From a virus, in the IMG/VR virus record IMGVR_UViG_3300037222_000116, positions 1 to 64,000 of that record: a stretch of DNA of 64,000 nucleotides, one strand, 5' to 3'. Within the stretch, counting starts at the first letter, position 1. Every line of letters begins with the position of its first letter. Made by a program: the position numbers and the translations under genes. Under the pieces are notes generated by a model. The model saw nothing but the letters and a program-made list of their open reading frames with translations. It searched no databases and had not been told where the DNA came from. Shown one piece after another: positions 7,246-15,740 of this stretch.

Positions 7246-7785
7246 TTAGCTCTTCAGCGAGGCAAGCAGCCCCGCGAGCCTGTCAAATCCTGCATCGAGC
7301 GCATCAACAATCCTGCTCGTCGCAGGCTCACCATCTGCTGTCGCTTCCAGCAGCGCTGTCACCCACACAGACACCAAAATCTGATACCCGGAAGGAATGA
7401 CCGCCAACGTTGACGAATCACCACGGAAGTTGGCGTACATGCGTTTGCCCGGTGGGACCGGCAGCGTGACGACGACGTCGAGCGGCAGCATGGTTGCGTT
7501 GCCGGGCTGCGCCTGCGCCAGCTTGCCCTGATCGAAGCCGATGAACACCAGCGGGATCACCTGCCCACCCGCGACAGGCGGCAACCGCACGTTGAACTTG
7601 GTGCTGGTCTGGATGATCGTCGCGACGAACGACACGCTTCGCGCCTGCGTCTGCTCGGGCGTCAGGATCTCCTGCGGAGCAGGCGTGCCGTCGGCAAAGT
7701 ACTGGCCCGCCAACGGCAGATCAAAGAAGAACGATCGCGCCTGCGCGAGATAAGACCCTTGGGGTCGTCGAAGAGGGTTCGCCAT
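7246..7785 (-). CDS. predicted virion protein, 179 aa, beta-rich
   Basis: The central part alternates hydrophobic strands and Pro/Gly turns (VIPLVFIGFDQ, LDVVVTLPVPPG, GYQILVSVWVTALL), compatible with a single jelly-roll or similar beta sandwich. A C-terminal helical segment follows (RIVDALDAGFDRLAGLL). The start at 7785 has a GGAG site. It is adjacent to the putative capsid genes. Function inferred from context only. Confidence 0.5.
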   Translation of the reverse strand: MANPLRRPQGSYLAQARSFFFDLPLAGQYFADGTPAPQEILTPEQTQARSVSFVATIIQTSTKFNVRLPPVAGGQVIPLVFIGFDQGKLAQAQPGNATMLPLDVVVTLPVPPGKRMYANFRGDSSTLAVIPSGYQILVSVWVTALLEATADGEPATSRIVDALDAGFDRLAGLLASLKS

Positions 7786-7819
7786 CAGCGTCTCCTGACT
7801 ACACTACTACGAAGGACGC

Positions 7820-8077
7820 TTATCGCCTACGACGGCGACGGCGCGCACCACTCATGCCGTGCGCTGCACGCCGCGCAGCGTCTTCGGCTGCCTTTGCATG
7901 AGCAGCATTGCAGTCACGCATGGCCTCTGCGTGACCTTCCAACCACGCTTTGTGCTCCACGTCCTCCATGTTGTCTTCGCAATAATGCTGCAAATCTTGC
8001 TCTTGTTCATCGAGCAAGACTTCACATTCGCGGCGTCCGAGTTGCCCGCGAATATCTCCTCGCGCGATCCGGCTCAT
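7820..8077 (-). CDS. small helical protein with GMSGARR basic tail
   Basis: The start at 8077 (MSRIARGD) is chosen because it lies just after the stop of the preceding gene; longer frames read into it. Residues 15-70 are a charged helix with His/Cys (YCED, RDCNAA). The C-terminus is GMSGA followed by eight arginines, an example of the MxGA-plus-arginine ending repeated in this genome. Possible DNA-binding or virion core protein. Confidence 0.5.
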   Translation of the reverse strand: MSRIARGDIRGQLGRRECEVLLDEQEQDLQHYCEDNMEDVEHKAWLEGHAEAMRDCNAAHAKAAEDAARRAAHGMSGARRRRRRR

Positions 8078-8082
8078 TGGGG

Positions 8083-8616
8083 CTACCGCTCCTCGGGGTA
8101 CATCGACTCGGGGGCCTCGGCCAGCTCTTCCGTGTAGCCGTGGACGGCGACCGTGATGTTGTAGGGAGCGCCGATCGCGCCCTCCTGCACCTGCACGCGG
8201 AACTGCACGCCGCCACCGAGAGCGCGAAGGATCAGCTCGCCGGGGTGGAAGATCCACTCGCGCCGTTCCTTGTCGAGAAGACCATCACACGCGATCGGGT
8301 CTTTGGTCAGGTCTTCGTTGCGAACCAGATCCGTGACGAGCAGCGAGACGTTGGCGTAGTCGGAATCGACTTCGTCACCGCCGCCGACGCGTGTGATCGA
8401 GACTTTGATGCGCTTGACGATGAAGGGGCGTGACAGGGCATTGAGGAACGGATCGAGCGGGAACGGAGCCGTGACGCCTGCACCAACGGCTCCCGAATTC
8501 TCCTGCGTCCCGTCGCCGCTCGTGAAGAGCTGCGAGCCGAATGCGAAGGGGTAGCGGAAGAGGCGCTTGCCAGTGGGGACGGCGGCGTCGGAGGGCTTGC
8601 GAACGGGCTTTGCCAT
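8083..8616 (-). CDS. candidate minor/second capsid protein, 177 aa
   Basis: The start at 8616 (MAKPVRKP) follows a GAGGAG site. The body shows strand-turn repeats (FIVKRIKVSITRVGGGDE, VSLLVTDLV, GVQFRVQVQEG, YNITVAVHGYTEE), consistent with a beta-sandwich fold. Together with the 239-aa protein upstream it resembles the two small single-jelly-roll capsid proteins of sphaerolipovirus-like internal-membrane viruses. That comparison rests on size, order and strand pattern, not on recognised sequence identity. Confidence 0.5.
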   Translation of the reverse strand: MAKPVRKPSDAAVPTGKRLFRYPFAFGSQLFTSGDGTQENSGAVGAGVTAPFPLDPFLNALSRPFIVKRIKVSITRVGGGDEVDSDYANVSLLVTDLVRNEDLTKDPIACDGLLDKERREWIFHPGELILRALGGGVQFRVQVQEGAIGAPYNITVAVHGYTEELAEAPESMYPEER

Positions 8617-8684
8617 GGGCGTCTTGCTCCTCGCTCGACGACGGTCGGTTCCGCCCGAGCGGTGATGCACTACGAAGAACTACA

Positions 8685-8712
8685 GGGGAGCGCGGCACGC
8701 GCCGCGCTCCCC
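8685..8712 (-). terminator. perfect 12-bp GC hairpin downstream of the 239-aa capsid candidate
   Basis: GGGGAGCGCGGC (8685-8696) and GCCGCGCTCCCC (8701-8712) pair perfectly with a 4-nt loop. In the leftward direction the hairpin follows the putative major capsid gene and is followed by a mildly U-rich stretch. It probably terminates or stabilises the capsid transcript. Confidence 0.65.
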
Positions 8713-8764
8713 GAACTTGCACCAGCACCAGCAACCACGCGCACTCGTAAGTACGCGGAATTGC

Positions 8765-9484
8765 TTAGGTGACCGGAACCTTGAGAAGCCCCTCGAACTG
8801 GACCTGCGGCTCGACGGTCGTGTTGTCGGCGTCGTTGACCTGCTGCGCCTGCGTGAGCTGGAGCGCCACGACGGGCTGGCAGCCGACCTTGAACGACACG
8901 TTCGGGCGCAGGTGGACGGGGATCACGTACTGGAAGCCGTCGCGCGGGCTCGGGATGCCGTTGTTGGCGAGCGTCTCGGCGACGTCGTTGGTGACGACGT
9001 TGATGCCGCCCGCCGACGGGTAGTCCTCGAAGCGGCCCTGCGAGCGGGTCTTGTTGTTGACCTTGAAGTCGAGCATGCACTTGCGGTCCAGCTCGAACCA
9101 CATGCGGCGGTTCGGCGTGTCGGCGTTGACCGAGTCCTCCCACGTCGAGTTGGAGGGCTGCGTCTCGGGGTCGTTGGAGCCCACGACGTCGAGGATCTTC
9201 GTCCGCATGCTGAACACGAAGATTTCCCAGTCGATCGGGAGGCCGTTGACGCCGTCGCGCGGCATGTTGGTGTCGACGTCGGTCAGCGTGCGGACGCCGC
9301 CGCTGATCTGCTGGCCGATCTGGCCGACGAAGAAGTCACGGCGCGACGTGTCGCCATCGGAGTAGCTGATGGTCGACCACACGCGATCCCACTTCCACTC
9401 GCCGAACTTCAGCTCGCCGGGGATGCCGTTGACGCGCACCGTGAGGGTGCCGATGTTCTGCGAATCCGCGAATCCGTTTCCCAT
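8765..9484 (-). CDS. candidate major capsid protein, 239 aa
   Basis: A soluble, strand-rich protein with no TM, no catalytic motif and little low complexity (GLPIDWEIFVFSM, RRMWFELDRKCMLDFKV, FQYVIPVHLRPNVSFKV). Two features suggest high separate expression of a major structural protein: perfect GC hairpins on both sides of the gene (8685-8712 and 9525-9555) and a good GGAG site. With the 177-aa protein it would form a two-capsid-protein pair. No HK97-type capsid is present in the window. Assignment is inference. Confidence 0.5.
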   Translation of the reverse strand: MGNGFADSQNIGTLTVRVNGIPGELKFGEWKWDRVWSTISYSDGDTSRRDFFVGQIGQQISGGVRTLTDVDTNMPRDGVNGLPIDWEIFVFSMRTKILDVVGSNDPETQPSNSTWEDSVNADTPNRRMWFELDRKCMLDFKVNNKTRSQGRFEDYPSAGGINVVTNDVAETLANNGIPSPRDGFQYVIPVHLRPNVSFKVGCQPVVALQLTQAQQVNDADNTTVEPQVQFEGLLKVPVT

Positions 9485-9524
9485 GGTTCTTCACTCCGTT
9501 TTGTACTGCTCGGTTTGGTCCGTA

Positions 9525-9555
9525 GAGGAGGCGGGGGTTTTACGCCCGCCTCCTC
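9525..9555 (-). terminator. 11-bp GC hairpin upstream of the capsid candidate
   Basis: GAGGAGGCGGG (9525-9535) pairs with CCCGCCTCCTC (9545-9555) around a 9-nt loop. It lies after the stop of the three-TM gene and before the capsid candidate, so it should separate their transcripts. Confidence 0.6.
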
Positions 9556-9580
9556 GTGATGGTTCTTGTCGGCCTCGCGC

Positions 9581-10171
9581 CTACGACTGGTAGGGCGAGA
9601 GGCTCATGGCGGGCTCCTGCGCGCCCGCCATCTCGTCCTGATAGAGCCCGAGGCTCACGGGCGTGCCGCCGCCCATGATCTGAAGGCCGCTCGGCATGCC
9701 GAGCGCGCCCGCCACGAGGGCCTGCGCGACGGCGTCCGTGTCCGCGGACTCGCCGAGGATCTGGAGGTCCGCGCCCGCCATCTCGGCGGCGTACTCACCG
9801 AGCGCGCCGTTCATCTCGGGCTCGATGTAGTGGCCGCGGAGCAGCTCGGTGATGGCGATGACCGCCGTCAGGCCGAGGCCGAGGAATCCGGCGCTGCGGG
9901 TCTTGCGGAAGAACAGCGCGATGGTCGACGGGATACCACCCGCCGCCAGCGCGATGAACCCCGCGTACTTCGCGATGCGCGGGCTGGAGTGCCGCATCGC
10001 CTTGGCGGCGAGGAGGCCACCGCCCGCGAGGCCCGCGCCGAGGAGCGCGCCCCACGCGGGGGACACCTCGCCGTAGTAGCCGTATCCGTCGAAGAGGCCG
10101 CCCAGCTCGTCGCTGGCGACCTCGGCGGGCTCACCGGCCGAGAACTGGTCGAACTTCATCGAACGGGTCAT
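9581..10171 (-). CDS. three-TM virion membrane protein candidate, 196 aa
   Basis: The start at 10171 (MTRSMKFD) has an AAGGAG site six bases upstream; longer frames are not supported. Three hydrophobic segments lie at about 42-60, 68-88 and 95-112. After them comes MNGALGEYAAEMAGA, then a Gly/Met/Ala-rich tail with VAGALG and PVSLG. The MNGALG site falls right after the last TM, where a maturation cleavage would release the tail. Adjacent to the capsid candidates, so probably a virion membrane component. Confidence 0.5.
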   Translation of the reverse strand: MTRSMKFDQFSAGEPAEVASDELGGLFDGYGYYGEVSPAWGALLGAGLAGGGLLAAKAMRHSSPRIAKYAGFIALAAGGIPSTIALFFRKTRSAGFLGLGLTAVIAITELLRGHYIEPEMNGALGEYAAEMAGADLQILGESADTDAVAQALVAGALGMPSGLQIMGGGTPVSLGLYQDEMAGAQEPAMSLSPYQS

Positions 10172-10354
10172 GTGGACTCCTTCAATTTCGTTGTCGGGTT
10201 GGTGCTCGTCGTCGCCCTCGTTGGCTCCGTCGACACCGTCCCGTGGTTGCCCTTGTGGACCGTCCCACTGCGCACACCGAATGAACTCCCCGACGTCAGG
10301 GACCTTCACCTTGTCCGTGCGTGTGCAGCGTCTTCGCTTCACGTTCTTGTGCCT

Positions 10355-10621
10355 CTACCTGCACTTCTTGAAGGCCCCGGTGGTCTTGTTGCGGCAGCGC
10401 TTGCCGCCCTTGCGGGTCCACGTCGCCACGACGCGCCCGGTGCCACCGCTGACGCGAGACTTGGCGCGCTTGCGGCACTGCCCCTTGCGGGGTCCGCTCT
10501 TCACCTTGCCGTAGGGGCACTTCCGACGGCCTCTGGACCCGTCAATGGTGAACGTGCCGCTCTCAGGAGAGCCGCCGTAGCCATCGTCACTGCCCAGCGT
10601 GAACACGCGCTTGCCTCGCAT
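10355..10621 (-). CDS. small basic Cys protein (CPYGKxK family), 88 aa
   Basis: An N-terminal acidic/Gly part ends in GTFTIDGSRGRR. It is followed by CPYGKVKSGPRKGQCRKR and a second basic Cys segment (KRCRNKTTGAFKKCR). The Cx(Y/F)GK-x-K-(x)-G-x-C core is shared with five other small proteins here (10631, 56225, 57158, 57385, 57715). Strong positive charge suggests genome condensation or packaging. The paired cysteines could bind zinc. Confidence 0.55.
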   Translation of the reverse strand: MRGKRVFTLGSDDGYGGSPESGTFTIDGSRGRRKCPYGKVKSGPRKGQCRKRAKSRVSGGTGRVVATWTRKGGKRCRNKTTGAFKKCR

Positions 10622-10630
10622 GACGCGCCG

Positions 10631-10786
10631 TTACTTCCGGCGACGCTTGTGCTTGAGGCACTGGCCCTTGCGACGACCGACCTTGACCTTGCCGAAGCGG
10701 CACTTCTTGGTCGACTTGCGCCGACGCGCCTTGCCCAGCTCGTCGCTGTCGTTGACGTACATGCTGCGAAGTCCCGTGGTCGTCAT
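10631..10786 (-). CDS. small basic Cys protein (CRFGKxK family), 51 aa
   Basis: The start at 10786 (MTTTGLRS) has GAGGAG eight bases upstream. The order is SDELGKARRRK, then CRFGKVKVGRRKGQC, then LKHKRRRK. ELGKA followed by arginines recurs in the forward paralogs at 56-57 kb. About 40 percent of residues are Lys or Arg, so nucleic-acid condensation is likely. Confidence 0.6.
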   Translation of the reverse strand: MTTTGLRSMYVNDSDELGKARRRKSTKKCRFGKVKVGRRKGQCLKHKRRRK

Positions 10787-10823
10787 CTGCGTGCTCCTCT
10801 TGTGCTGCTGGTTGATGTCCCGT

Positions 10824-12611
10824 TCACCACGGGAGTCCGTGAACCGCTGCAACGGTCGGATCGAAATCCGCCGTGGAAACCGAATCCGTATCGTCGTCGA
10901 AGTCGCCTTGATCCTCGTCGGGCGCGAAGCCGTCATCACCCGATTCCGGCAATGGAGCGACCGAAGCGGACGGAGCGGACGGCGAAGGCCCACCACCCGA
11001 TCCACTGCCACCACCTGACTGCTGCGGCGCAGGGACATTCTGGTTCTGGGACAGCGGCGTCGCTGTCGGAGCAGTCCCGGCTGCGGGTCCACTCGCGCCG
11101 GGCGTAGCGGTGTTGGGAGGCACCGAGGACCACGGTGCTCCAGTCGGCGTCGTCGACATCACCGACGGACCCGAGCCGGTGTAGGCGCTCGCCGTGGGCG
11201 TGCTGCTCGCGCTCGGCTGGCATTGGTTGCCGTTGACGAGCATCGACCCCGGAGGACAAATCGGAGTGGCTGTATTGTCGATGGGATCGGCGTGCTGAAT
11301 GCACTGATTGCCGACCAATCGAAACCCCGGAGGGCACGTCGCTGGAGTGCGCGCGAGTGAATTCGCCGTTGCACCCGGTCCCGGTGGGGGAGCGCTGATG
11401 ATTCTCGCGGGCATTGCAGCTTGCGGCGGTGCGAACGGCGTTGCCGTCGCAACCGACTGCTGTTGCGCTGCCGCTGCCGCTGCCGCTGCTGCGGCCTGCT
11501 GTTGCGCGAGCGTCTGCCCGCCACCGCCGCCATGCGAGCGACCGTGACGACCATGGGCTGCGTGACCATGCGTGCTGCGCGCATGCCCGCCGTGCCCACC
11601 GTGCGCGCGACTGCTGCGTGATCGATGTGCTGCGCCGAGCGCGTCGTTCATGTGCGCCTGCTGGAAGTAGCTCGGTCCCAGCACGCGCTGCATCATCGGC
11701 AGCATGGCAATGACAGGAGGAGGCGTGCCGACCGTCGACTTGTCGGAGCCGACTGTCGATTCAATGGTCGTTCCGCCACCGCCAGAACCACTGCCGCTCG
11801 TGTAGCCGCGCGCCTGTGCTTCGGCGACCGCTTGCGCGTGAGCTTGCGCGCGAGACATGCCGTGGTGATGCCCGCGCGCAGCGTGTGCGCCGCGTGCGTA
11901 GCCGTGACCACCACCCTGACGGACGCGTGTGGACGTGCGGGAGGCCCCGCGACGCGCCGCGCCGAGCCCCCCTTCTTCAAAAGGGAGGGGCGAGCCTCCG
12001 TTGTATGGATCGAGTGCCTGCACGGGCGGCTCTTCGCCACCTTCAGACGAGAGCGAGATCCGCTCCATCATCTGCGGGAAGCCGAAGGGCGGCGGGATGA
12101 CGACCGTCAGCCCGCCGAACTTGGCGACGACCGGACGGCCCTGAAGCATGATCTGCGCGGCGCGGCAGATGGCTCCTGCGACCGAGCCACCACCGGGGCA
12201 CTTGCCCTGAATGGAGCCCACGTCGCCGAGCCCGCCACTGAGCGCGCCGTTCATCGCCGCCGTCTGCACGGCTTGTGCAAATGCACCAAGCGCGCTCTGC
12301 TGCTGCGGCGAGAGCTGACGGGAGCCCGGATCGACCCCGATCACCTGCGGAGGAGGCAATCCCGGCGCACCGGAGCCATCTCCCGGCCCGAGCGTCTCAT
12401 CCATCGGGTCTGTTCCCGGTGGAGGAGCACCCGTAAACCGCTGGTGCTGGTAGGGATGATCGTTGAATCCCTGTGCGGGGTGCGCGATGGCATTGATGAG
12501 AGCGCCACTTTGCACCGCCGCAATGCCGCGCTGTCCGAACGGGATGACAACTCCCGTGCGGAGCACCGCGTTGGGATCGACCGCGAGGCGGGCCATTCCG
12601 TGTTGCGCCAT
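10824..12611 (-). CDS. large low-complexity virion-like protein, 595 aa
   Basis: Residues 1-190 contain an ordered Gly/Pro-rich domain. Residues 190-360 are Arg/His/Gly-rich, with GGLGAARRGASRT, HMNDALGAAHRS and a dense HGGHGGHARS-type stretch. Then comes a poly-Gln/Ala run, two CPPGxxLVxNQC knuckles (about 435-475), a Ser/Thr/Pro-rich segment and an acidic end. The His-rich linker before an ALG motif and the CPPG knuckles recur in the 433-aa protein at 21631. It has its own leaderless promoter at 12619-12648. Likely a structural protein; no enzyme motif. Confidence 0.5.
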   Translation of the reverse strand: MAQHGMARLAVDPNAVLRTGVVIPFGQRGIAAVQSGALINAIAHPAQGFNDHPYQHQRFTGAPPPGTDPMDETLGPGDGSGAPGLPPPQVIGVDPGSRQLSPQQQSALGAFAQAVQTAAMNGALSGGLGDVGSIQGKCPGGGSVAGAICRAAQIMLQGRPVVAKFGGLTVVIPPPFGFPQMMERISLSSEGGEEPPVQALDPYNGGSPLPFEEGGLGAARRGASRTSTRVRQGGGHGYARGAHAARGHHHGMSRAQAHAQAVAEAQARGYTSGSGSGGGGTTIESTVGSDKSTVGTPPPVIAMLPMMQRVLGPSYFQQAHMNDALGAAHRSRSSRAHGGHGGHARSTHGHAAHGRHGRSHGGGGGQTLAQQQAAAAAAAAAAQQQSVATATPFAPPQAAMPARIISAPPPGPGATANSLARTPATCPPGFRLVGNQCIQHADPIDNTATPICPPGSMLVNGNQCQPSASSTPTASAYTGSGPSVMSTTPTGAPWSSVPPNTATPGASGPAAGTAPTATPLSQNQNVPAPQQSGGGSGSGGGPSPSAPSASVAPLPESGDDGFAPDEDQGDFDDDTDSVSTADFDPTVAAVHGLPW

Positions 12612-12618
12612 GGGGTGA

Positions 12619-12648
12619 AGGCTACGGCGGTGTGGACTGGTGTGTCAA
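12619..12648 (-). promoter_or_regulatory. sigma70-like promoter, leaderless, for the 595-aa gene
   Basis: On the minus strand TTGACA, 18 bp, then TAGCCT, then seven bases, then ATG at 12611. There is no ribosome site, so the transcript should begin at or next to the start codon. Confidence 0.65.
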
Positions 12649-12740
12649 ATGCAAGTGCTTGATATGATTCACGATATGTATTACGTTGTGCGACGGGACG
12701 CCGCTCGAATTGGATTCCGTATCGACGGTGACAATGCGTA

Positions 12741-12770
12741 TTGCATTGTGAAACAGGTTTGTTGTAGGCT
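12741..12770 (+). promoter_or_regulatory. sigma70-like promoter, leaderless, for the 123-aa gene
   Basis: TTGCAT (12741-12746), an 18-bp spacer and TAGGCT (12765-12770), then seven bases to ATG 12778. Divergent from the promoter at 12619-12648. Confidence 0.6.
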
Positions 12771-12777
12771 GCACACC

Positions 12778-13149
12778 ATGACAAAACCATCTGCCGAAGA
12801 AACCGGCAAAAAGCTCGATCACCTGAACGCCATGATTGCCCGCCTCGAAGGGATCTTCGAGAAGACCTACGGCTTCGGGGCAAGCATCCCGCTCACCGAA
12901 GGGGTCTTCGAGTACAAAGAATTGATCTTCGAGAAGAACGCACACGGAAGCTGGCAATTCGCCATGGGCGACAACAACGCGTCGCACCCACTGCGCAGCA
13001 CGGCAGCACTGACCCGCATTCGCATCGTCTGCGACGGCTACCTGACGGCATTGCAGGCGAAGCTCGAAGACGGTGTGCGCGAACGTCACGACGGCGTCGA
13101 CAAGGCCATCGCCACAGCGACGGCGTTGATTGCCGAGCTGGAGCGCTAG
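12778..13149 (+). CDS. unidentified helical protein, 123 aa
   Basis: The ATG at 12778 is chosen because it sits seven bases after a good -10 element; the upstream frame back to 12640 covers the promoter. The protein is mostly alpha-helical (TGKKLDHLNAMIARLEGIF, DGVDKAIATATALIAELER) without TM or motif. It forms a two-gene forward unit with the next gene. Function unknown. Confidence 0.55.
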   Translation: MTKPSAEETGKKLDHLNAMIARLEGIFEKTYGFGASIPLTEGVFEYKELIFEKNAHGSWQFAMGDNNASHPLRSTAALTRIRIVCDGYLTALQAKLEDGVRERHDGVDKAIATATALIAELER

Positions 13150-13151
13150 AC

Positions 13152-13397
13152 GTGTCTGACAAGTACGCCCGAATCGACCCATGGTACGACGCGGTGCAGG
13201 GTATTACGCGAGGACTACGAGAACCCGCACACTGGATGATTCATCTGGATGCGGGGATCACAGGGTTACGCTACAACCCGACCTCCGCTGGCGGCGTCAA
13301 ATCCGTCCATGAGCTATACCGCAAGCTCGTGGACGCCGAGGAACGCATCAAGAAGGCCCTCGAAGACTTGAGGGCGCTCGGCGAGCGGAAGTTCTAG
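13152..13397 (+). CDS. unidentified helical protein, 81 aa
   Basis: GTG start two bases after the preceding stop, with GGAG about nine bases upstream. The N-terminal half contains aromatic residues (DPWYDAV, AHWMIHLD) and the C-terminal half is a charged helix (KLVDAEERIKKALEDLRAL). The stop overlaps the convergent gene's stop by four bases. No family recognised. Confidence 0.5.
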   Translation: MSDKYARIDPWYDAVQGITRGLREPAHWMIHLDAGITGLRYNPTSAGGVKSVHELYRKLVDAEERIKKALEDLRALGERKF

Positions 13398-13837
13398 CGA
13401 TAACGCCGAGCGCCGGTCAGCGCAGGCTTCTTCTTGCGCCTTGGCTTGGGCGGGGGCGGCAGCGGAATGTCCTCGTCAATCTCCAACAGAGAGATGCGAC
13501 TGCCCTCGCGCTGCTCGGTCGGCATGTCAGCAGCCGAGTCACGCGGGACACAGAGGCAGCGTTTGGCAATGCCTTCGCTGATGCCCTTGACCTTGTCCAA
13601 AAGCATCTGCGACGCCTCGACACCACGCGGGGAATCAGCGCCGATGAAGTTCGCTGCGGCCATGGACGCGTGAGCGGTTGCAACACGCGTGAACCTGTGT
13701 GCGTCCTCGCAGCGGTCGTCTTTCAGAGCGTCTCGGGCCTGCTCCATGGCCTTGACGCCCTCTTCAATGCTGGCGTTGCCGCGCGCAATGTGCGCCGGGG
13801 CGAGTGATCCAAGGTTGTGCGATCGTCGGCGTCTCAT
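13394..13837 (-). CDS. helical Cys-pair protein with LTGARR tail, 147 aa
   Basis: Residues 25-95 match a helical domain repeated in this genome: ALKDDRCEDAHRF, then about 50 residues, then ISEGIAKRC. A Pro-rich acidic stretch (LLEIDEDIPLPPPPK) and a basic end KKPALTGARRYR follow. It overlaps the 623-aa paralog by ATGA. Probably a virion-internal protein; no catalytic motif. Confidence 0.5.
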   Translation of the reverse strand: MRRRRSHNLGSLAPAHIARGNASIEEGVKAMEQARDALKDDRCEDAHRFTRVATAHASMAAANFIGADSPRGVEASQMLLDKVKGISEGIAKRCLCVPRDSAADMPTEQREGSRISLLEIDEDIPLPPPPKPRRKKKPALTGARRYR

Positions 13838-15705
13838 CGGCGGGCTCCCCTTCTTCGCTGCGGTGCTCGCTGCTGCACACGCCGACGACGTGCGCCCTCG
13901 ATGTGAGAAAAGCGGCCTCGGTCTTCCTCACGCTCGCGGGCCTCTTCTTCCTCGTGGAAGCGCCGCACGCGCTCTTGTGCTGCTGTCTCGTCGATGTCCT
14001 CGACATCGAGATTGGCGTAGCGAAGTCGCTCCTCCAACGCCGTCATTCCTTGACGATGTTCGGCTTCCTCAACACCCAACCGAGTGATCTGCTCTTCGAG
14101 GGCTTCGAGCGCGACGAGCTGGATGCGCGTCCTCGGCGGCAAACGATAGCGAGGCGAGGCAGCGCTCTTGGCGAAGCACCGATCGAGGTTCTGACGAATG
14201 GTATTCAAGACGGCTTTGGTATAGTTCTGCCGACCGCCTTGGGCTTGGGTGCAATCGCGGCGCACAGCACGCAGCAAGAGTTGATTGCCCATATCGCCAT
14301 GAGCATTCGTATCGAGGTTCTGACAAAGGCTTGAGAGATTGCCTGCTCGACGATACGCACGCACGCGACGAATGCCACGTTGGATCAAGTCTTCGTCATT
14401 GCCGTAATCACTCTCGACGCGATGAATCAAGCACGAGTTGGCGATCGTCTCTTTGACGTGCTTGAGGCCGTTGAGGACTTTCTGCTCGGTCGCGGACAGC
14501 ACGTTCTCTTTGGCCTGCGACCGCGCGCTGAACGTGTGAACGGACGCCTTGCCGTACTTCTCGATGGCAAACTCGATCGTCTCCAATGCCGCCTTGCAAT
14601 GCCCGTCATTGAGCGCTCGCAAAGCGATCCGCGTGAACTCGTCAGCTTCACGCAGGAGTGGCTTGCCCTCCTGTGAATGCCACTTGGCTCCTGAGCCGGG
14701 ACCGTGCTCGGAAATGCGTTCTGCGGCTTCTCGGGCAAGAGCTTTCGCCTTGGTCTTACGCGGCGCAGCGCCGAGACGATTGCTACGTCCGAGCGCACCG
14801 TCGATTTCAAGGTACTCGAAGCGCCCCGGCTGTCGAGGCTCGCCACGCGCTTCACGGGCTTCTTCTTCCAGTTCGATTTGCTCGATGCGTGAGCGCCGGT
14901 GAGCATCTTCTTCGCGCTGCTGCATCTCTTCGTGCGCTCGCTCCCGAGCAAGACGCTCTTCTTCGAGTCGCTGTGCAGCAGCCTCGTTCTGCTCTTCGCG
15001 CGTCATCAAGTAGCCGGGGAGCGGCTCGCCGGGATTCTCTCGATGCCATTCACGACGAGCATTCTCACGAGCTTGCGCGCGCTGGTCTTCGTAAGTCTGA
15101 ACGCGCTCGGGACCACCTTCTTCCATCGGAACCGACGTGCCCTCGTGCGGCGCGAAGTCCTCAACCAACCCGCCGCCGCTCCCAGAGCGTGACGATGTTG
15201 GTGCTTCTTCTCGTCGCTGGCAGGCTTGACGAATCACATTCGCGTACTTGACAACCCGGTTGCGGAACTTGCTGTCACCGCTGCCGAGACAAGCGAGCGA
15301 ATGTGCGAGCGCCTCGGCCTCGAAGGACAACATGACGCCGTCGCGACAGCCTTCTTCGGTGCGAGCAAGATGCACAGCCTCACGCAACTTGCTAGTCGCG
15401 GCGAGCTTGGTTGCGACGACGGCATCGTGATCAGGAATGCAGCCGTGCGAGAGGTCTTCGACTTCGACGCGAGCGGCGTTGATTGCTCGTTGCGCGCGCT
15501 CAACCAACCCGGTATCGCCTGCGCTCTCGGCGTGCGCCATGCCGATCGCGGCTGCAAGTGCATTCTTGGTCGCTGTCGAGAACCGACCGTCGCAAGACCG
15601 ATCGCCACTACGTGTACTTTGCTCGGCGAGCGAGATCATGCGCTCGGCGTTGTCTGCCTTGTGAACAGACTTGACAAGGCCGAGGCCCGCGTATGCACGC
15701 CGCAT
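13834..15705 (-). CDS. multi-domain helical virion-like protein, 623 aa
   Basis: The protein looks internally duplicated. Helical Cys-pair domains (residues about 20-165 and 350-515) are each followed by a charged coiled-coil (215-290 and 530-600) and then a basic motif: YLEIDGALGRSNRLG near 300 and SHIEGARRRR near the end. The domains share the pattern GxC(x)2A ... C with 13394-13837, 15741-16676 and 17169-17498. Strong charge and coiled-coils suggest a structural or scaffolding role. The IDGALG and IEGARR sites could be maturation cuts. Confidence 0.5.
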   Translation of the reverse strand: MRRAYAGLGLVKSVHKADNAERMISLAEQSTRSGDRSCDGRFSTATKNALAAAIGMAHAESAGDTGLVERAQRAINAARVEVEDLSHGCIPDHDAVVATKLAATSKLREAVHLARTEEGCRDGVMLSFEAEALAHSLACLGSGDSKFRNRVVKYANVIRQACQRREEAPTSSRSGSGGGLVEDFAPHEGTSVPMEEGGPERVQTYEDQRAQARENARREWHRENPGEPLPGYLMTREEQNEAAAQRLEEERLARERAHEEMQQREEDAHRRSRIEQIELEEEAREARGEPRQPGRFEYLEIDGALGRSNRLGAAPRKTKAKALAREAAERISEHGPGSGAKWHSQEGKPLLREADEFTRIALRALNDGHCKAALETIEFAIEKYGKASVHTFSARSQAKENVLSATEQKVLNGLKHVKETIANSCLIHRVESDYGNDEDLIQRGIRRVRAYRRAGNLSSLCQNLDTNAHGDMGNQLLLRAVRRDCTQAQGGRQNYTKAVLNTIRQNLDRCFAKSAASPRYRLPPRTRIQLVALEALEEQITRLGVEEAEHRQGMTALEERLRYANLDVEDIDETAAQERVRRFHEEEEAREREEDRGRFSHIEGARRRRVQQRAPQRRRGARR

Positions 15706-15740
15706 GGTTCCTCAATACCTACCACAGCGAGACGAAACGC

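Noticed and set aside
9566-11107. 513-codon forward open frame
   Set aside because: It runs antisense to the three-TM gene and two small basic-protein genes whose motifs recur elsewhere. No promoter or ribosome site.
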